Origin: Streptomyces sp. NBC_00464
Lineage (GTDB): Bacteria; Actinomycetota; Actinomycetes; Streptomycetales; Streptomycetaceae
Direction: 5' to 3'
NCBI RefSeq assembly: GCF_036013915.1
Contig: NZ_CP107899.1
Location: 620,001-684,000 of the forward strand
DNA length: 64,000 nt
The stretch's first letter is position 1, and every line of letters starts with the position of its first letter. The translations under genes and the position numbers were made by a program. The notes beneath the pieces are model-generated. The model saw nothing but the letters and a program-made list of their open reading frames with translations, did not search any database and had not been told where the DNA came from. This document shows, in pieces, positions 35,065 to 43,025 of the stretch.

Positions 35065-36333
35065 TCAGCCGGTGGAGCAGCAGCCCCCGTCCGGGCTCTG
35101 GCCGAGCAGGGTGAGGGGTGCGGGCTGGGAGGGTGCGGCTGTCGTGTCACCGAACGCGATGCGGCGGCTGGCGCCAAAGGCATCCAGCCAGGTGGCAGCC
35201 TGGGGACGTAGGTCGGGGTCGGACAGCACCAGAGTGGTGGTGACCTTCCTCGGGGTGCAGCCGCGCAGGGCCTTGGCCTGGTGGGCGCCCGCGCCGAACT
35301 CCACGGTGCGCAGCCCTTCGGCGTAGGCGTCCTTGACGGGTGCGTCCAGGACCAGGGCGAAGTAGATGCCGCTGCGTTCGCCGATCGCGGCGTAGTCGAA
35401 GCCGGCCCACTTGGGGAACAGGCGGTGGTTCTTGCGTACGGTGACGCAGGTGGCGACCAGGGCGCCGTCCTTGTAGCCGAGGTAGGCGCGTACGTCGGCG
35501 CCCTCGTCGATCAGCGTGGTGAGGATGCCGGCGATGTGCCCGGGCTCCTCGCCCGCACCGTTCTTCTCCCGGTTGAGGCAGGTCAGTTCGGCGATCCGGG
35601 CCGTGTAGGGGCGGATGTTCTCGCCGTCGACACGCTCGATGGTGACGCCTGCCGCCAGGGCGCGGCGCACGTCACCCTTGATGCGCTGGCGCTTCTTCAG
35701 CGGCAGCGCGGCCAGGTGTCCTTCCCAGCTGCCCGCGTCCAGGCTCATGAAGTCCTCGAAGCCCCAGAAGGCGCTGTGACCGCCGGCCGCGTTCAGTGCG
35801 GTGACCAGGGCCTCGTTGCCTCGCCTGTCGGGTATCCACGGGGCGGCGATGCAGCGGATGCCCGCCTCGAAGGCCGCCGGGACGAGCTTGTCGACGATCG
35901 CACCCATGAGGGTGGGCGTCCAGAAGTTGTAGGCGACCTCTGTGCGGTAGCCCAGCGGAGACCCGAGCAGGAGGGTCGGGAAGAACGGCTCAGTACCCAG
36001 GGCGTCGACTGCCGCGCTGCGGGCGGCATCCGTCTCCGCGCCGCAGCACACTTCCTCACCGCTGGGGGCCTGCCAGCCCAGGTAGGTGCGCGGCTCGTGG
36101 TCGACGACAGGCGGGTTGGTGATGATGTATCCCGGCAGCAGGGCCAGTTCGCCCCGCGCGCGGGTGGCGATCGTGTGCCAGGGCTGGGCCTCGGGCAGGA
36201 CCTTCTCCGTGGCCCGCAGCCAGGTGGGTCCCAGGTAGGGCCAGGAGTCGGTGAGGCGGTCGAGTTCGCCGGACCAGTCCATGTCGGGCAGGGTCTGGCC
36301 GGTGGAGATGACGATGCGGGGTGATCCACCCAT
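35065..36333 (-). CDS. GNAT/FemAB-like transferase with CC tail
   Basis: 422-residue protein of the peptidoglycan biosynthesis/recognition (COG3146-like) GNAT group. The central KKRQRIKGDVRRALAAGVTIER resembles the substrate loop of FemAB and related aminoacyl transferases, and later blocks YLGYKDGALVATCVTVRK and VEFGAGAHQAKALRG are typical. It ends in DGGCCSTG. In a cluster making an amino-acid arsenical, it could acylate or aminoacylate the product; no substrate is evident. It is second in the operon, 30 bases after arsL. Confidence 0.75.
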   Translation of the reverse strand: MGGSPRIVISTGQTLPDMDWSGELDRLTDSWPYLGPTWLRATEKVLPEAQPWHTIATRARGELALLPGYIITNPPVVDHEPRTYLGWQAPSGEEVCCGAETDAARSAAVDALGTEPFFPTLLLGSPLGYRTEVAYNFWTPTLMGAIVDKLVPAAFEAGIRCIAAPWIPDRRGNEALVTALNAAGGHSAFWGFEDFMSLDAGSWEGHLAALPLKKRQRIKGDVRRALAAGVTIERVDGENIRPYTARIAELTCLNREKNGAGEEPGHIAGILTTLIDEGADVRAYLGYKDGALVATCVTVRKNHRLFPKWAGFDYAAIGERSGIYFALVLDAPVKDAYAEGLRTVEFGAGAHQAKALRGCTPRKVTTTLVLSDPDLRPQAATWLDAFGASRRIAFGDTTAAPSQPAPLTLLGQSPDGGCCSTG

Positions 36334-36363
36334 GTCAGTGTCCTTCGCGTGTGAGGGGGCGGG

Positions 36364-37614
36364 TCAGCACTTCACGCAACAGCGGATCTTGCCTGCGTCC
36401 TCGGCATCGGTGCGCCGGTCCTGCCACAGTTCCTCGACGCGCTTGTCGGGGTGGGTCCACTCCACCCAGAAACCGCGGTCGACGGTGGCGATGTCTTCCA
36501 TCCACGGCGAGGACAGCAGCGGGGACCCCTTGAACAGCAGCAGCCGCGTCTGCAGAGCCGTGGGGTCGGTGACCCGGGCCAGCCCCGTCTCCACCAGCCA
36601 GTCCTCGAACCCGAGGAGTTCCTCGTACTCGATCCATGGCGTGAAGGGAATGAAGGTGGGAAACAGCTCGAAGCCGATGCGTTCGGCTTCCGCCACCGCC
36701 TGCTTCATGTGGTCGACGTCGATGTGCTTGTCGAAGATCCGCAGGATTCGGTTGGAGGGGAACTCCAGCGCGCACGTCACCTTGCGCAGGCCCAGCGAGA
36801 CGAGCTTCTGCAGTTCCTTGGTGTAGTCCAGGACGTGGTCGACGCGGGTGGTGAACTCGAACGTGATCGGCCCGATCGCCTCGACGAGCCGCTCGACGAC
36901 ACCGACACCAATGGTGCGGGAGTTGAAGAACTCCGCGTCGATGAAGCAGAAGTGCCGTACGCCTTCCTCGGCCAGTTGCAGGGCGTCGGCCAGGACGGTG
37001 TCGCCGTCGAAGGCTGCCACCCCGCCGTCATAGGCCCCGTACACCGAGCAGTAGGTGCACTTGTGGTGGCAGCCGCGGGACGCCTCAATGTTGCCCATCA
37101 GCCCGTACGGGGTGTGGTGGGCCGGGTAGTGCACCAGCGAGGGGAACAGCTCCCTGGCCGGGGCGGCCACGCTGATCCGGCGGCGCGGCGGCTTGGGACG
37201 CATCCCGCCGGCTGTCATGAGCGCCGGCACCTCGCCCAGGGGCATGGTCCCGGAAGCGAGGTGGACCAGGTCCTCGGCGATCAGTTCCGGCTCCTCCATC
37301 GCCACCCCGCTCACGACCTGGAGGAATTCACGATGATTCATCTGCGCGTACTGGCCGAACGTCACCACCAGGGTGCCGTACGCCTCGCTGACACGCCGGG
37401 CCAGGGCGATACCGCGCTCCAGACCCTCGAACTGCTGCACCGAGACCAAGGTGAGATCGAACGGGCCCTCAGGCAATGCGTCAGGCTGCAGATGGGCGTC
37501 CCAGCCCACCACGTCAGCGCCGTGATCACGCAGAGCAGCCGCCACGCAGGCAGAGGTCAGAGGTTGGAGCTCCGCCTCGAAAGCAGAAGCCACGAGCACA
37601 CGGGGTGTGGTCAC
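36364..37614 (-). CDS. arsL: ArsL-like non-canonical radical SAM enzyme
   Basis: 416 residues. An N-terminal B12-binding-like region (VLVASAFEAELQP, residues 5-120) is followed by a radical SAM core with CX3CX2C at Cys172, 176 and 179 (RGCHHKCTYCSV). The protein ends exactly in RCCVKC (411-416). The arsinothricin enzyme ArsL of Burkholderia gladioli is of this type and is described as having an RCCLKC C-terminal motif; it moves the 3-amino-3-carboxypropyl group of SAM to As(III), leaving MTA. GTG start. It is the first gene of an operon that also holds ArsM and a full MTA-recycling set, which strongly supports the call. Confidence 0.85.
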   Translation of the reverse strand: MTTPRVLVASAFEAELQPLTSACVAAALRDHGADVVGWDAHLQPDALPEGPFDLTLVSVQQFEGLERGIALARRVSEAYGTLVVTFGQYAQMNHREFLQVVSGVAMEEPELIAEDLVHLASGTMPLGEVPALMTAGGMRPKPPRRRISVAAPARELFPSLVHYPAHHTPYGLMGNIEASRGCHHKCTYCSVYGAYDGGVAAFDGDTVLADALQLAEEGVRHFCFIDAEFFNSRTIGVGVVERLVEAIGPITFEFTTRVDHVLDYTKELQKLVSLGLRKVTCALEFPSNRILRIFDKHIDVDHMKQAVAEAERIGFELFPTFIPFTPWIEYEELLGFEDWLVETGLARVTDPTALQTRLLLFKGSPLLSSPWMEDIATVDRGFWVEWTHPDKRVEELWQDRRTDAEDAGKIRCCVKC

Positions 37615-37998
37615 ACGTCCCCCCAGGGAGTGGTCAGAGTGAGCGACGAAACAGCCGGGCCGGCAGAGACCCGGGCCTGGTCGGTGACGGCCCTGTCAGT
37701 CCGACGGCGGAACACTCCCAGCATTAAACGATGTATGTCAATAGATCGATGAATAGCTGGTACGCACCCCCGGACAGTGGCGCAATGTGACACCCTCCCG
37801 GTGGCGCGATCCGATCCATGCAGCACGGAAGGCCCGGTCACCGGTGCAAACGGCCAGAGTTGGCGTTTCGCAAATGCGGTCCGGCGCACCGAACTCCCCA
37901 GGTCACGCGGTCCGCAAAGGCATGGGGTGAAGAGGGTTAGCAACCATTGAGCTGGGGTAGCACCAGCGTCATTGAATCGGCGTACTTCGATGTACCTG
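37615..37998 (-). promoter_or_regulatory. Promoter region of the arsL-mtnP operon
   Basis: 384 bases upstream of arsL with no gene. A markedly AT-rich patch at 37722-37760 contains TTGACA on the minus strand (37736-37741) and the 9-mer TCGATGAAT, which also occurs in the operator-like repeat before arsP (25.12 kb). No well-spaced -10 is evident. An ArsR of this island may therefore control the operon. Confidence 0.5.
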
Positions 37999-38030
37999 CC
38001 GTTCCGGAGCAGCACACTGCTCCGGAACGG
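37999..38030 (-). terminator. Terminator hairpin between arsR and the arsL promoter
   Basis: Perfect 13-base-pair stem CCGTTCCGGAGCA with a 6-base loop, 99 bases beyond the stop of the arsR gene at 38129. It should stop arsR transcripts before they enter the arsL operon. Confidence 0.75.
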
Positions 38031-38128
38031 GCACGACCCATCAGGATGCGGTCAACCGCTCGTCGGCAGGCAAGGGGGACACACCACACGTGCACTGGCG
38101 AATGCGGAATCTCCCGTTCAGAGGGGAG

Positions 38129-38437
38129 TTACGGGCAGGGGCGCCGGGCGTTTCCGGCGTTGTACACACTCTGCGCCAGGCCGCCGAAGAAGGATGCGAG
38201 TGCTTCAAGCGCCTCGGGCCGGACCTTGTAGTAGGTGAAGCGGCCACACGGTTCGGTCTCCACCACACCTGCCTCACGCAACACCCGCAGATGGTTGGAG
38301 AGGTTGGTCTGGCGCGCACCGGTCTCGGCCACCAGATGCGTCGTACACAACGCCTCCCGGGCCAGCAACGTCACAATCCGCAGCCTGAGCGGGTCCGCAA
38401 GCGCCCGCACAACCTCAGCGTCGACCGATGTCAGCAT
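38129..38437 (-). CDS. arsR: ArsR-family repressor (second arsR-arsC pair)
   Basis: 102 residues, nearly a copy of the ArsR at 21458: LCTTHLVAETGARQTNLSNH, EPCGRFTYYK and a final RRPCP. No clear Shine-Dalgarno before the ATG, again like its paralogue. Divergent from arsC with an operator-like repeat between. Confidence 0.9.
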   Translation of the reverse strand: MLTSVDAEVVRALADPLRLRIVTLLAREALCTTHLVAETGARQTNLSNHLRVLREAGVVETEPCGRFTYYKVRPEALEALASFFGGLAQSVYNAGNARRPCP

Positions 38438-38442
38438 GAGAT

Positions 38443-38458
38443 TGATGGTGACACATCA
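38443..38458. promoter_or_regulatory. Putative ArsR operator, second arsR-arsC pair
   Basis: TGATG and CATCA with 6 bases between, starting 6 bases upstream of arsR. It occupies the same place as the perfect repeat before the first arsR. Confidence 0.5.
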
Positions 38459-38513
38459 GGATCATCCGCGAGGCAGACCACCGGGCACACACCCATACCA
38501 ACAGGAGCAAACA

Positions 38514-38921
38514 ATGCCCGTCAGACCGTCCGTACTGTTCGTCTGCATCCACAACGCCGGCCGCTCCCAGATGGCCGCTGCCTGGCTCCGCCACCTCGCC
38601 GGCGACCGCATCGAGGTCCGCTCCGCCGGCTCCGCACCCGGTGACACGGTCAACCCGGCCGCGGTGGAGGCCATGGCAGAGGTCGGCATCGACATCTCAG
38701 ACCAGGCACCGAAGATCCTCACCGTCGACGCGGTAAGGGCTTCGGACGTCTGCATCACGATGGGCTGCGGGGACACGTGCCCCGTCTTCCCCGGCAAGCG
38801 CTACCTCGACTGGCAGCTCGAAGACCCCGCCGGACAGGGCGTCGCAGCAGTCCGCCCTATCCGCGACGAAATCAGAACCCTCGTCGAAGCCCTCATCAAG
38901 GAAATCGACCCAACCTCGTAA
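38514..38921 (+). CDS. arsC: Arsenate reductase, second copy
   Basis: 135 residues, differing from the 21859 copy mainly at the ends. P-loop CIHNAGRSQ, distal thiols VCITMGCGDTC. ATG 38514 follows ACAGGAGC. Unlike the first copy it has no arsT behind it and must share the reductase in trans. It could supply As(III) to the adjacent arsL operon; that is inference. Confidence 0.92.
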   Translation: MPVRPSVLFVCIHNAGRSQMAAAWLRHLAGDRIEVRSAGSAPGDTVNPAAVEAMAEVGIDISDQAPKILTVDAVRASDVCITMGCGDTCPVFPGKRYLDWQLEDPAGQGVAAVRPIRDEIRTLVEALIKEIDPTS

Positions 38922-38924
38922 CGC

Positions 38925-39296
38925 CTAGTGCGGCACGAGGGAGCCAAAGACGCGGTCCTGCAAGTCTCGCAGCGCTGAGGGAACCAGGGAGAACCAGGCC
39001 CACGTGCCTCGCTGCTCACGCGCAAGAAGACCGGCCATCGCCAGAATCTTAAGATGACGGCTCACCGCGGGCTGGCTCAGCCCCAGCGAATCCGTCAGGT
39101 CACACACGCACAACTCTCCTGCAGGGGCCTGCTGGATCAAATGAAGAATCTGCAGCCTGGCCGGATCGGCCATGGCTTTCAGCCCAGCCACCCTCAGCTC
39201 AACCTCGTCACGAGTGATGAGGTCCCCAGACGGTCCCGGCGAGCAACTCCCCTGCCCTACTGGACTTATACGTAAGTTTGAAGCAGCAACGACCAT
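38925..39296 (-). CDS. ArsR-family repressor (ELCVCDL type)
   Basis: Up to 123 residues with the classical metalloid motif ELCVCDL followed by GLSQPAVSRHLKILAMAG. Convergent with arsC (3-base gap). The first 30 residues are atypical and overlap an ACTTA/TAAGT inverted repeat at 39264-39277, so the true start may be downstream, for example GTG at 39191. Eighth ArsR domain of the island. Confidence 0.82.
   Translation of the reverse strand: MVVAASNLRISPVGQGSCSPGPSGDLITRDEVELRVAGLKAMADPARLQILHLIQQAPAGELCVCDLTDSLGLSQPAVSRHLKILAMAGLLAREQRGTWAWFSLVPSALRDLQDRVFGSLVPH
39264..39277. promoter_or_regulatory. Short inverted repeat near the arsR start
   Basis: ACTTA-TACG-TAAGT, within the first codons of the annotated arsR frame. 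If it is an operator, the gene starts further in. Confidence 0.35.
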
Positions 39297-39462
39297 GCCC
39301 TCACTCTACGAGCAGTCGGCTCACCACAAGATCTGGGGCAGCCCGTCCCGGGCGCGAACTCGCCGCCACCTGACGCTCGGCTTGGCCGACAGCGTTACCG
39401 GCCCGGGAGCGCCCTCTTCTCAAGCCGGGAGGTTCGGGGAAGGTCCGCAGACTTAGCAGCGA

Positions 39463-40323
39463 TCAGACCTTGCCCTTACGCCACGGGGCGGCAGGGTCAG
39501 ACAAAGTGTCGAGAATCAACTCACACCAGGTCACAGCGGCGTTGACCGTCAAGCGCGCATGGCGAACCCCGAGTCCTGACGGCGCACTCGCCTGGCCGTG
39601 ACCGCTGCCGAAGCCCTGGTTGCGCAGCTCCGCGACGCCCACGGCAATGTTCACAGCCCCTGAAAGGATCTTCTTGATGGCCTTGCTGCCGTCCGGCCCC
39701 TCGGCTGCAGAAGCGGCATCGAGCTTCAGCTCCCTGTGGACCATGCTGATCAGCGAGGGGAGGGCAGCGTTCTTGTCGACCTCGATCTTCAGCTCCTGAA
39801 GTGCCGTCTTTGCCGTGGCCTCGATAAGCTGCTTAGCCGCCCCAATGGCCCCCTGCGAGTCGGTCGTCAGATCTCGCCGGATACGCTCCAGCTCGATCGT
39901 GATCCCGGAGGCGTCGCTGAGAGTACTGAGGTCCCGGACCAGCACCGGCGGGTTGGGCCACGTGATCCGTCCCTCCTTGTCGAGAGTGAACCCGTCGCGC
40001 TCCAGCCGGACTCGGATGTCCTCCAGCCACCTGGGGGTGCCCTGCTCATCAGGGTTCCTACACGCGCGAATGAAGTCCTCGAAGACCAACAGCGCACGCC
40101 GGACCTGGTTCTGATCCGACCAGTCCACGCCCTCGGCGTAGAGCATGAACTCCGTACGCCGCTGCCCCGGGTCCTGGTACTTCAGCTCATCGGGCGGGAT
40201 AGGGACGAACCCGTGATCCTGCCACAGTTCAGACACGATCCGGATGGTCAGATCTGTCGCAAGCGAGCGGATGGCGTTGCGGACTGCTGGACTCACAAGC
40301 TCCTGGCGTGCAGTGACGGTCAT
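39463..40323 (-). CDS. Abortive-infection family protein (Abi-C domain)
   Basis: 286 residues. The C-terminal block (ELRNQGFGSGHG, then VRHARLTVNAAVTWCELIL) is that of the Abi-C domain found in abortive-infection-like proteins. The N-terminal half is unassigned. ATG 40323 starts MTVTARQELVSPAVRNAIRS; the frame continues upstream but without conservation. It stands at the border of the arsenic island, next to the IS110 element. A phage-defence role is inferred from the family only. Confidence 0.7.
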   Translation of the reverse strand: MTVTARQELVSPAVRNAIRSLATDLTIRIVSELWQDHGFVPIPPDELKYQDPGQRRTEFMLYAEGVDWSDQNQVRRALLVFEDFIRACRNPDEQGTPRWLEDIRVRLERDGFTLDKEGRITWPNPPVLVRDLSTLSDASGITIELERIRRDLTTDSQGAIGAAKQLIEATAKTALQELKIEVDKNAALPSLISMVHRELKLDAASAAEGPDGSKAIKKILSGAVNIAVGVAELRNQGFGSGHGQASAPSGLGVRHARLTVNAAVTWCELILDTLSDPAAPWRKGKV

Positions 40324-40426
40324 GGTCTGAAGATACGAGGAGACTCTGACACCGTCATGGCCTTTACCGACAAGGGCGCTCAACTCAGGGATGTGCTCAG
40401 ACCGAGCCGAAGCCTTTGGGCCTGAG

Positions 40427-40630
40427 TCAGTCCTCAACCCGGTAGGCAATTTCCCCTCCAGTCGAGACCTGCGGTTCGATGGTGACGCGCACCGTGTTAG
40501 TAGAGGTCTCACCGCGAATCGCTTCCGGAAACGGCCGTCCAGAACCCAGATGTTCAGGCCGCCCTGGCGCTCTGGAGTTGCTCACGGCGATGGCCATCTC
40601 CAGCTCGATGGTGCTGCACCTGAAGCGCAT
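40427..40630 (-). CDS. Possible small hypothetical protein
   Basis: 67 codons from ATG 40630 (MRFRCSTIELEMAIAVSNSR). No recognised domain, weak ribosome site. It fills part of the 487-base gap between the Abi gene and IS110, and its final residues (VRVTIEPQVSTGGEIAYRVED) look protein-like. May be a chance frame. Confidence 0.25.
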   Translation of the reverse strand: MRFRCSTIELEMAIAVSNSRAPGRPEHLGSGRPFPEAIRGETSTNTVRVTIEPQVSTGGEIAYRVED

Positions 40631-40794
40631 GGCGGCGTTGCCCTGTTCGTGGAACTGAGCAGCCGACAAGGCCCCTCACCTCCGCGCCCGGGGCAAAGGT
40701 GAACCCCCTGCGCCCCCGCTCGCCACGAGAAAGCACAGGCGCGCCGGTTACCACCCTTGCATACACGGCGGAGCCGTCCATAGGGCAACCGCGA

Positions 40795-42265
40795 ATGTCG
40801 CCGGCCTCTCCTATGAACGGGTTCCTGGCTGCAGTTGTCCGACCAGGTGGAACACCTCCCGGGCCGCGTAGCGTTTGAGGCAGCGGACGATTTCGCGGCG
40901 GGTTTTGCCCTCCTTGATCCGGCGCTCGTAGTAGTCCTGCGTGCGCGGGTCGACCCGCAGGCGGGTGAACACGATGCGGTGGAGCGCGGCATTTGCCTGC
41001 CGGTCACCACCGCGGTTGAGGCGACGGAACTGCCGGCGTCCCGAGGAACGCTCGACCGGGCTGACCCCGCACAACGCGGCGAAGGACGCCTCACTGTCCA
41101 GCCGTTCCGGGTTGTCCCCCACCGTGATCAGCAAAGTGACAGCCGTGTCCGGACCGATCCCCACCACATCGAGCAACTGCGGGGCGTACCAGTTCACGAG
41201 CCGGGCCAGACGAGCGTCCACATCCCGGATCTGCTCGGAAAGCTGGCCGATCCGGTGAGCCAGCAGACCCAGCGCGACTCGAGTGGCCAGCAACACCCCC
41301 TCCTCGCCCATCTCCTCCTGAGCGCTCACGTCGGCGAACCGTGCACAGCGACGGAAGAGTTCGGCATTGCCCAGGCCCGCCAGTTCCTCCCGCAAGGCGG
41401 GGTCGGCAGTGATGAGGATAGCTTTGAGCTGGTTGATGGCCTGCGTGCGGGCTTTTACGGCGGAGGCCTTCGTGAGTTTGTACATTCTCGCGATCTGTAC
41501 CGGCCCATCGCCCGACTTGGCCCTGGCGCGGGCCCGCCCGCTCAATACAGCTCGCGCCGCGTTCTGCGCATCGAGCGGATCCGATTTGCCGCGCCGACGG
41601 CGATCTGCCCGGTCCATACGATTCACGTCGAACACGTCCACGCCCTGAGCCAGCAGATAGCGCGACAGTGACGCCCCGTAGGAGCCGGTCCCCTCCACAC
41701 CGGCCCGCCCCACCCCGCCCAACGTCCGTGCCCACTTCAGCAGATCGCGGTATCCCGCTGCGGTGGCCGGGAACTCATCGGTGGCCAGGACTGCCCCCGT
41801 CACGGAAAGCACCGCAGCCACATGAGCATCCCGGTGCGTATCCACTCCCAAAATCACCTCCCCCGCAGGGCGGCGACGGCGAGCCTGCGGAGCAGGCGAC
41901 GTAATGGACACGGTCGAACTGGACATGCCCGTTCTCCTTCCGGTCCGATGGCATATCGCGGTGCCGGTGCCGGTCCGGATCGGACGGTCAGAGTCGTGAG
42001 GACGCCACAATGATCGGCAGGCCCCTATCGGGACACACCCGCCGGCCCGGCACCGACAACGCACCGTCCCCGGCCAACGGCCGACACTGTGAAAGCTGGA
42101 CACAGTCGCACTTCGGTCAGAGATGTCATGAGTCAGACCTCGGACCCGGAACAGCACCCACCCATGCTCCCGCCCCTCACAACACATCGGGCTCTGCGTT
42201 CAAACCTGACCGTCGATGGAGAACATTCGGCAGCCGACGCCCAGTCGCGACTACACATGCGCGAA
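40795..42265 (-). mobile_element. IS110-family insertion sequence, apparently intact
   Basis: Ends inferred by alignment with the relic at 11.3-11.9 kb: similarity begins at CCTATGAACGGG and stops after ATGCGCGAA. It includes the transposase gene and about 330 bases of conserved non-coding sequence upstream of it, where IS110 elements often keep regulatory or bridge-RNA sequence. Same orientation as the relic; together they bracket the arsenic island. Confidence 0.75.
40811..41926 (-). CDS. IS110-family transposase
   Basis: 371-residue DEDD transposase. N-terminal RuvC-like motifs GVDTHRDAHVAAV and GVEGTGSYG, then RGKSDPLDAQNAAR; C-terminal Transposase_20 region with ALCGVSPVERSSG (active Ser region). 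ATG 41926 (MSSSTVSITSP) follows GGAG; the longer upstream frame is the non-coding end of the element. Confidence 0.9.
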   Translation of the reverse strand: MSSSTVSITSPAPQARRRRPAGEVILGVDTHRDAHVAAVLSVTGAVLATDEFPATAAGYRDLLKWARTLGGVGRAGVEGTGSYGASLSRYLLAQGVDVFDVNRMDRADRRRRGKSDPLDAQNAARAVLSGRARARAKSGDGPVQIARMYKLTKASAVKARTQAINQLKAILITADPALREELAGLGNAELFRRCARFADVSAQEEMGEEGVLLATRVALGLLAHRIGQLSEQIRDVDARLARLVNWYAPQLLDVVGIGPDTAVTLLITVGDNPERLDSEASFAALCGVSPVERSSGRRQFRRLNRGGDRQANAALHRIVFTRLRVDPRTQDYYERRIKEGKTRREIVRCLKRYAAREVFHLVGQLQPGTRS

Positions 42266-43025
42266 GACGAACAGCGAACAAGCGCATTTGCTTCACAACT
42301 CGGCAAGGTGCTTGCGATGCCTCCGAAGGCAAGGAAGTGCTCGGCCTTGCGCTCATAGCTGCAGTGCAGACGGCGGCGTCCACCGAGCCCAACATCGGGG
42401 TACCGATGCAGCGTCCAACGAAGCCAGCGGAAGCCGCCGGTCGAACGGGCCCAGTCCGCCGGCACCGTCACGACAGCGTTCAGTACGTCTTCTGGGACCG
42501 GCCCGTCGACTGCATCACTCTCGTTCCGGGGCCTGTCGCCCGACAGAGCGATCTCCGCGTGTGCGAAACCAACGAGGTCTTCGGGTCCAGGCGATCCCGC
42601 GCCATGAGCGATCTCCGCGTGCGCAGCGATGTTCCGCACCTGTGTCGCTGGGAGATGGCCTGACGCACGTCCGCTCCGCGTAGGTGTTCGGTCGGATACC
42701 CGGGCCCTGGCGGGGTTTCTGACGTCGTCCGCCGTTGATGGCGGCGAACATGCGAGAGATACAGCCGTGACGAACACGATATGGCAACCCTAAGTTCCTC
42801 CGCGAAGCGACCTCCTGATCTGCGCAACGATCCACCGTCTCGGGCGGAAGATGCCGATGAAGCCCTCCCTCACTCAACAGCGCTCACCAGACGTGCAGTT
42901 GGACTGTCAGTGGCGCGTGGTATCCCTGAAGGCATGACACTTTACGGATCATGTCCGGAATATTCTGAGGGATAAAACCGTGTATCCTCAGCGGAGTTAT
43001 GACTTGCCAGGGCTGGAGGTGGACC
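42266..43025. other. Intergenic region with IS5-like debris
   Basis: 760 bases without an intact gene. On the minus strand near 42290-42410 the encoded TLHRYPDV and RRLHCSYERKAEHFLAFGGI resemble the C-terminus of IS5-family transposases, broken and without ends. An AT-rich patch at 42940-42985 is the probable promoter of the XRE-ImmA gene. Confidence 0.45.

Noticed and set aside
11318..42265. Classical composite transposon formed by the two IS110 copies
   Set aside because: IS110 elements do not form standard composite transposons, the left copy is dead, and no target duplication is visible. Kept only as a possible recombination substrate.
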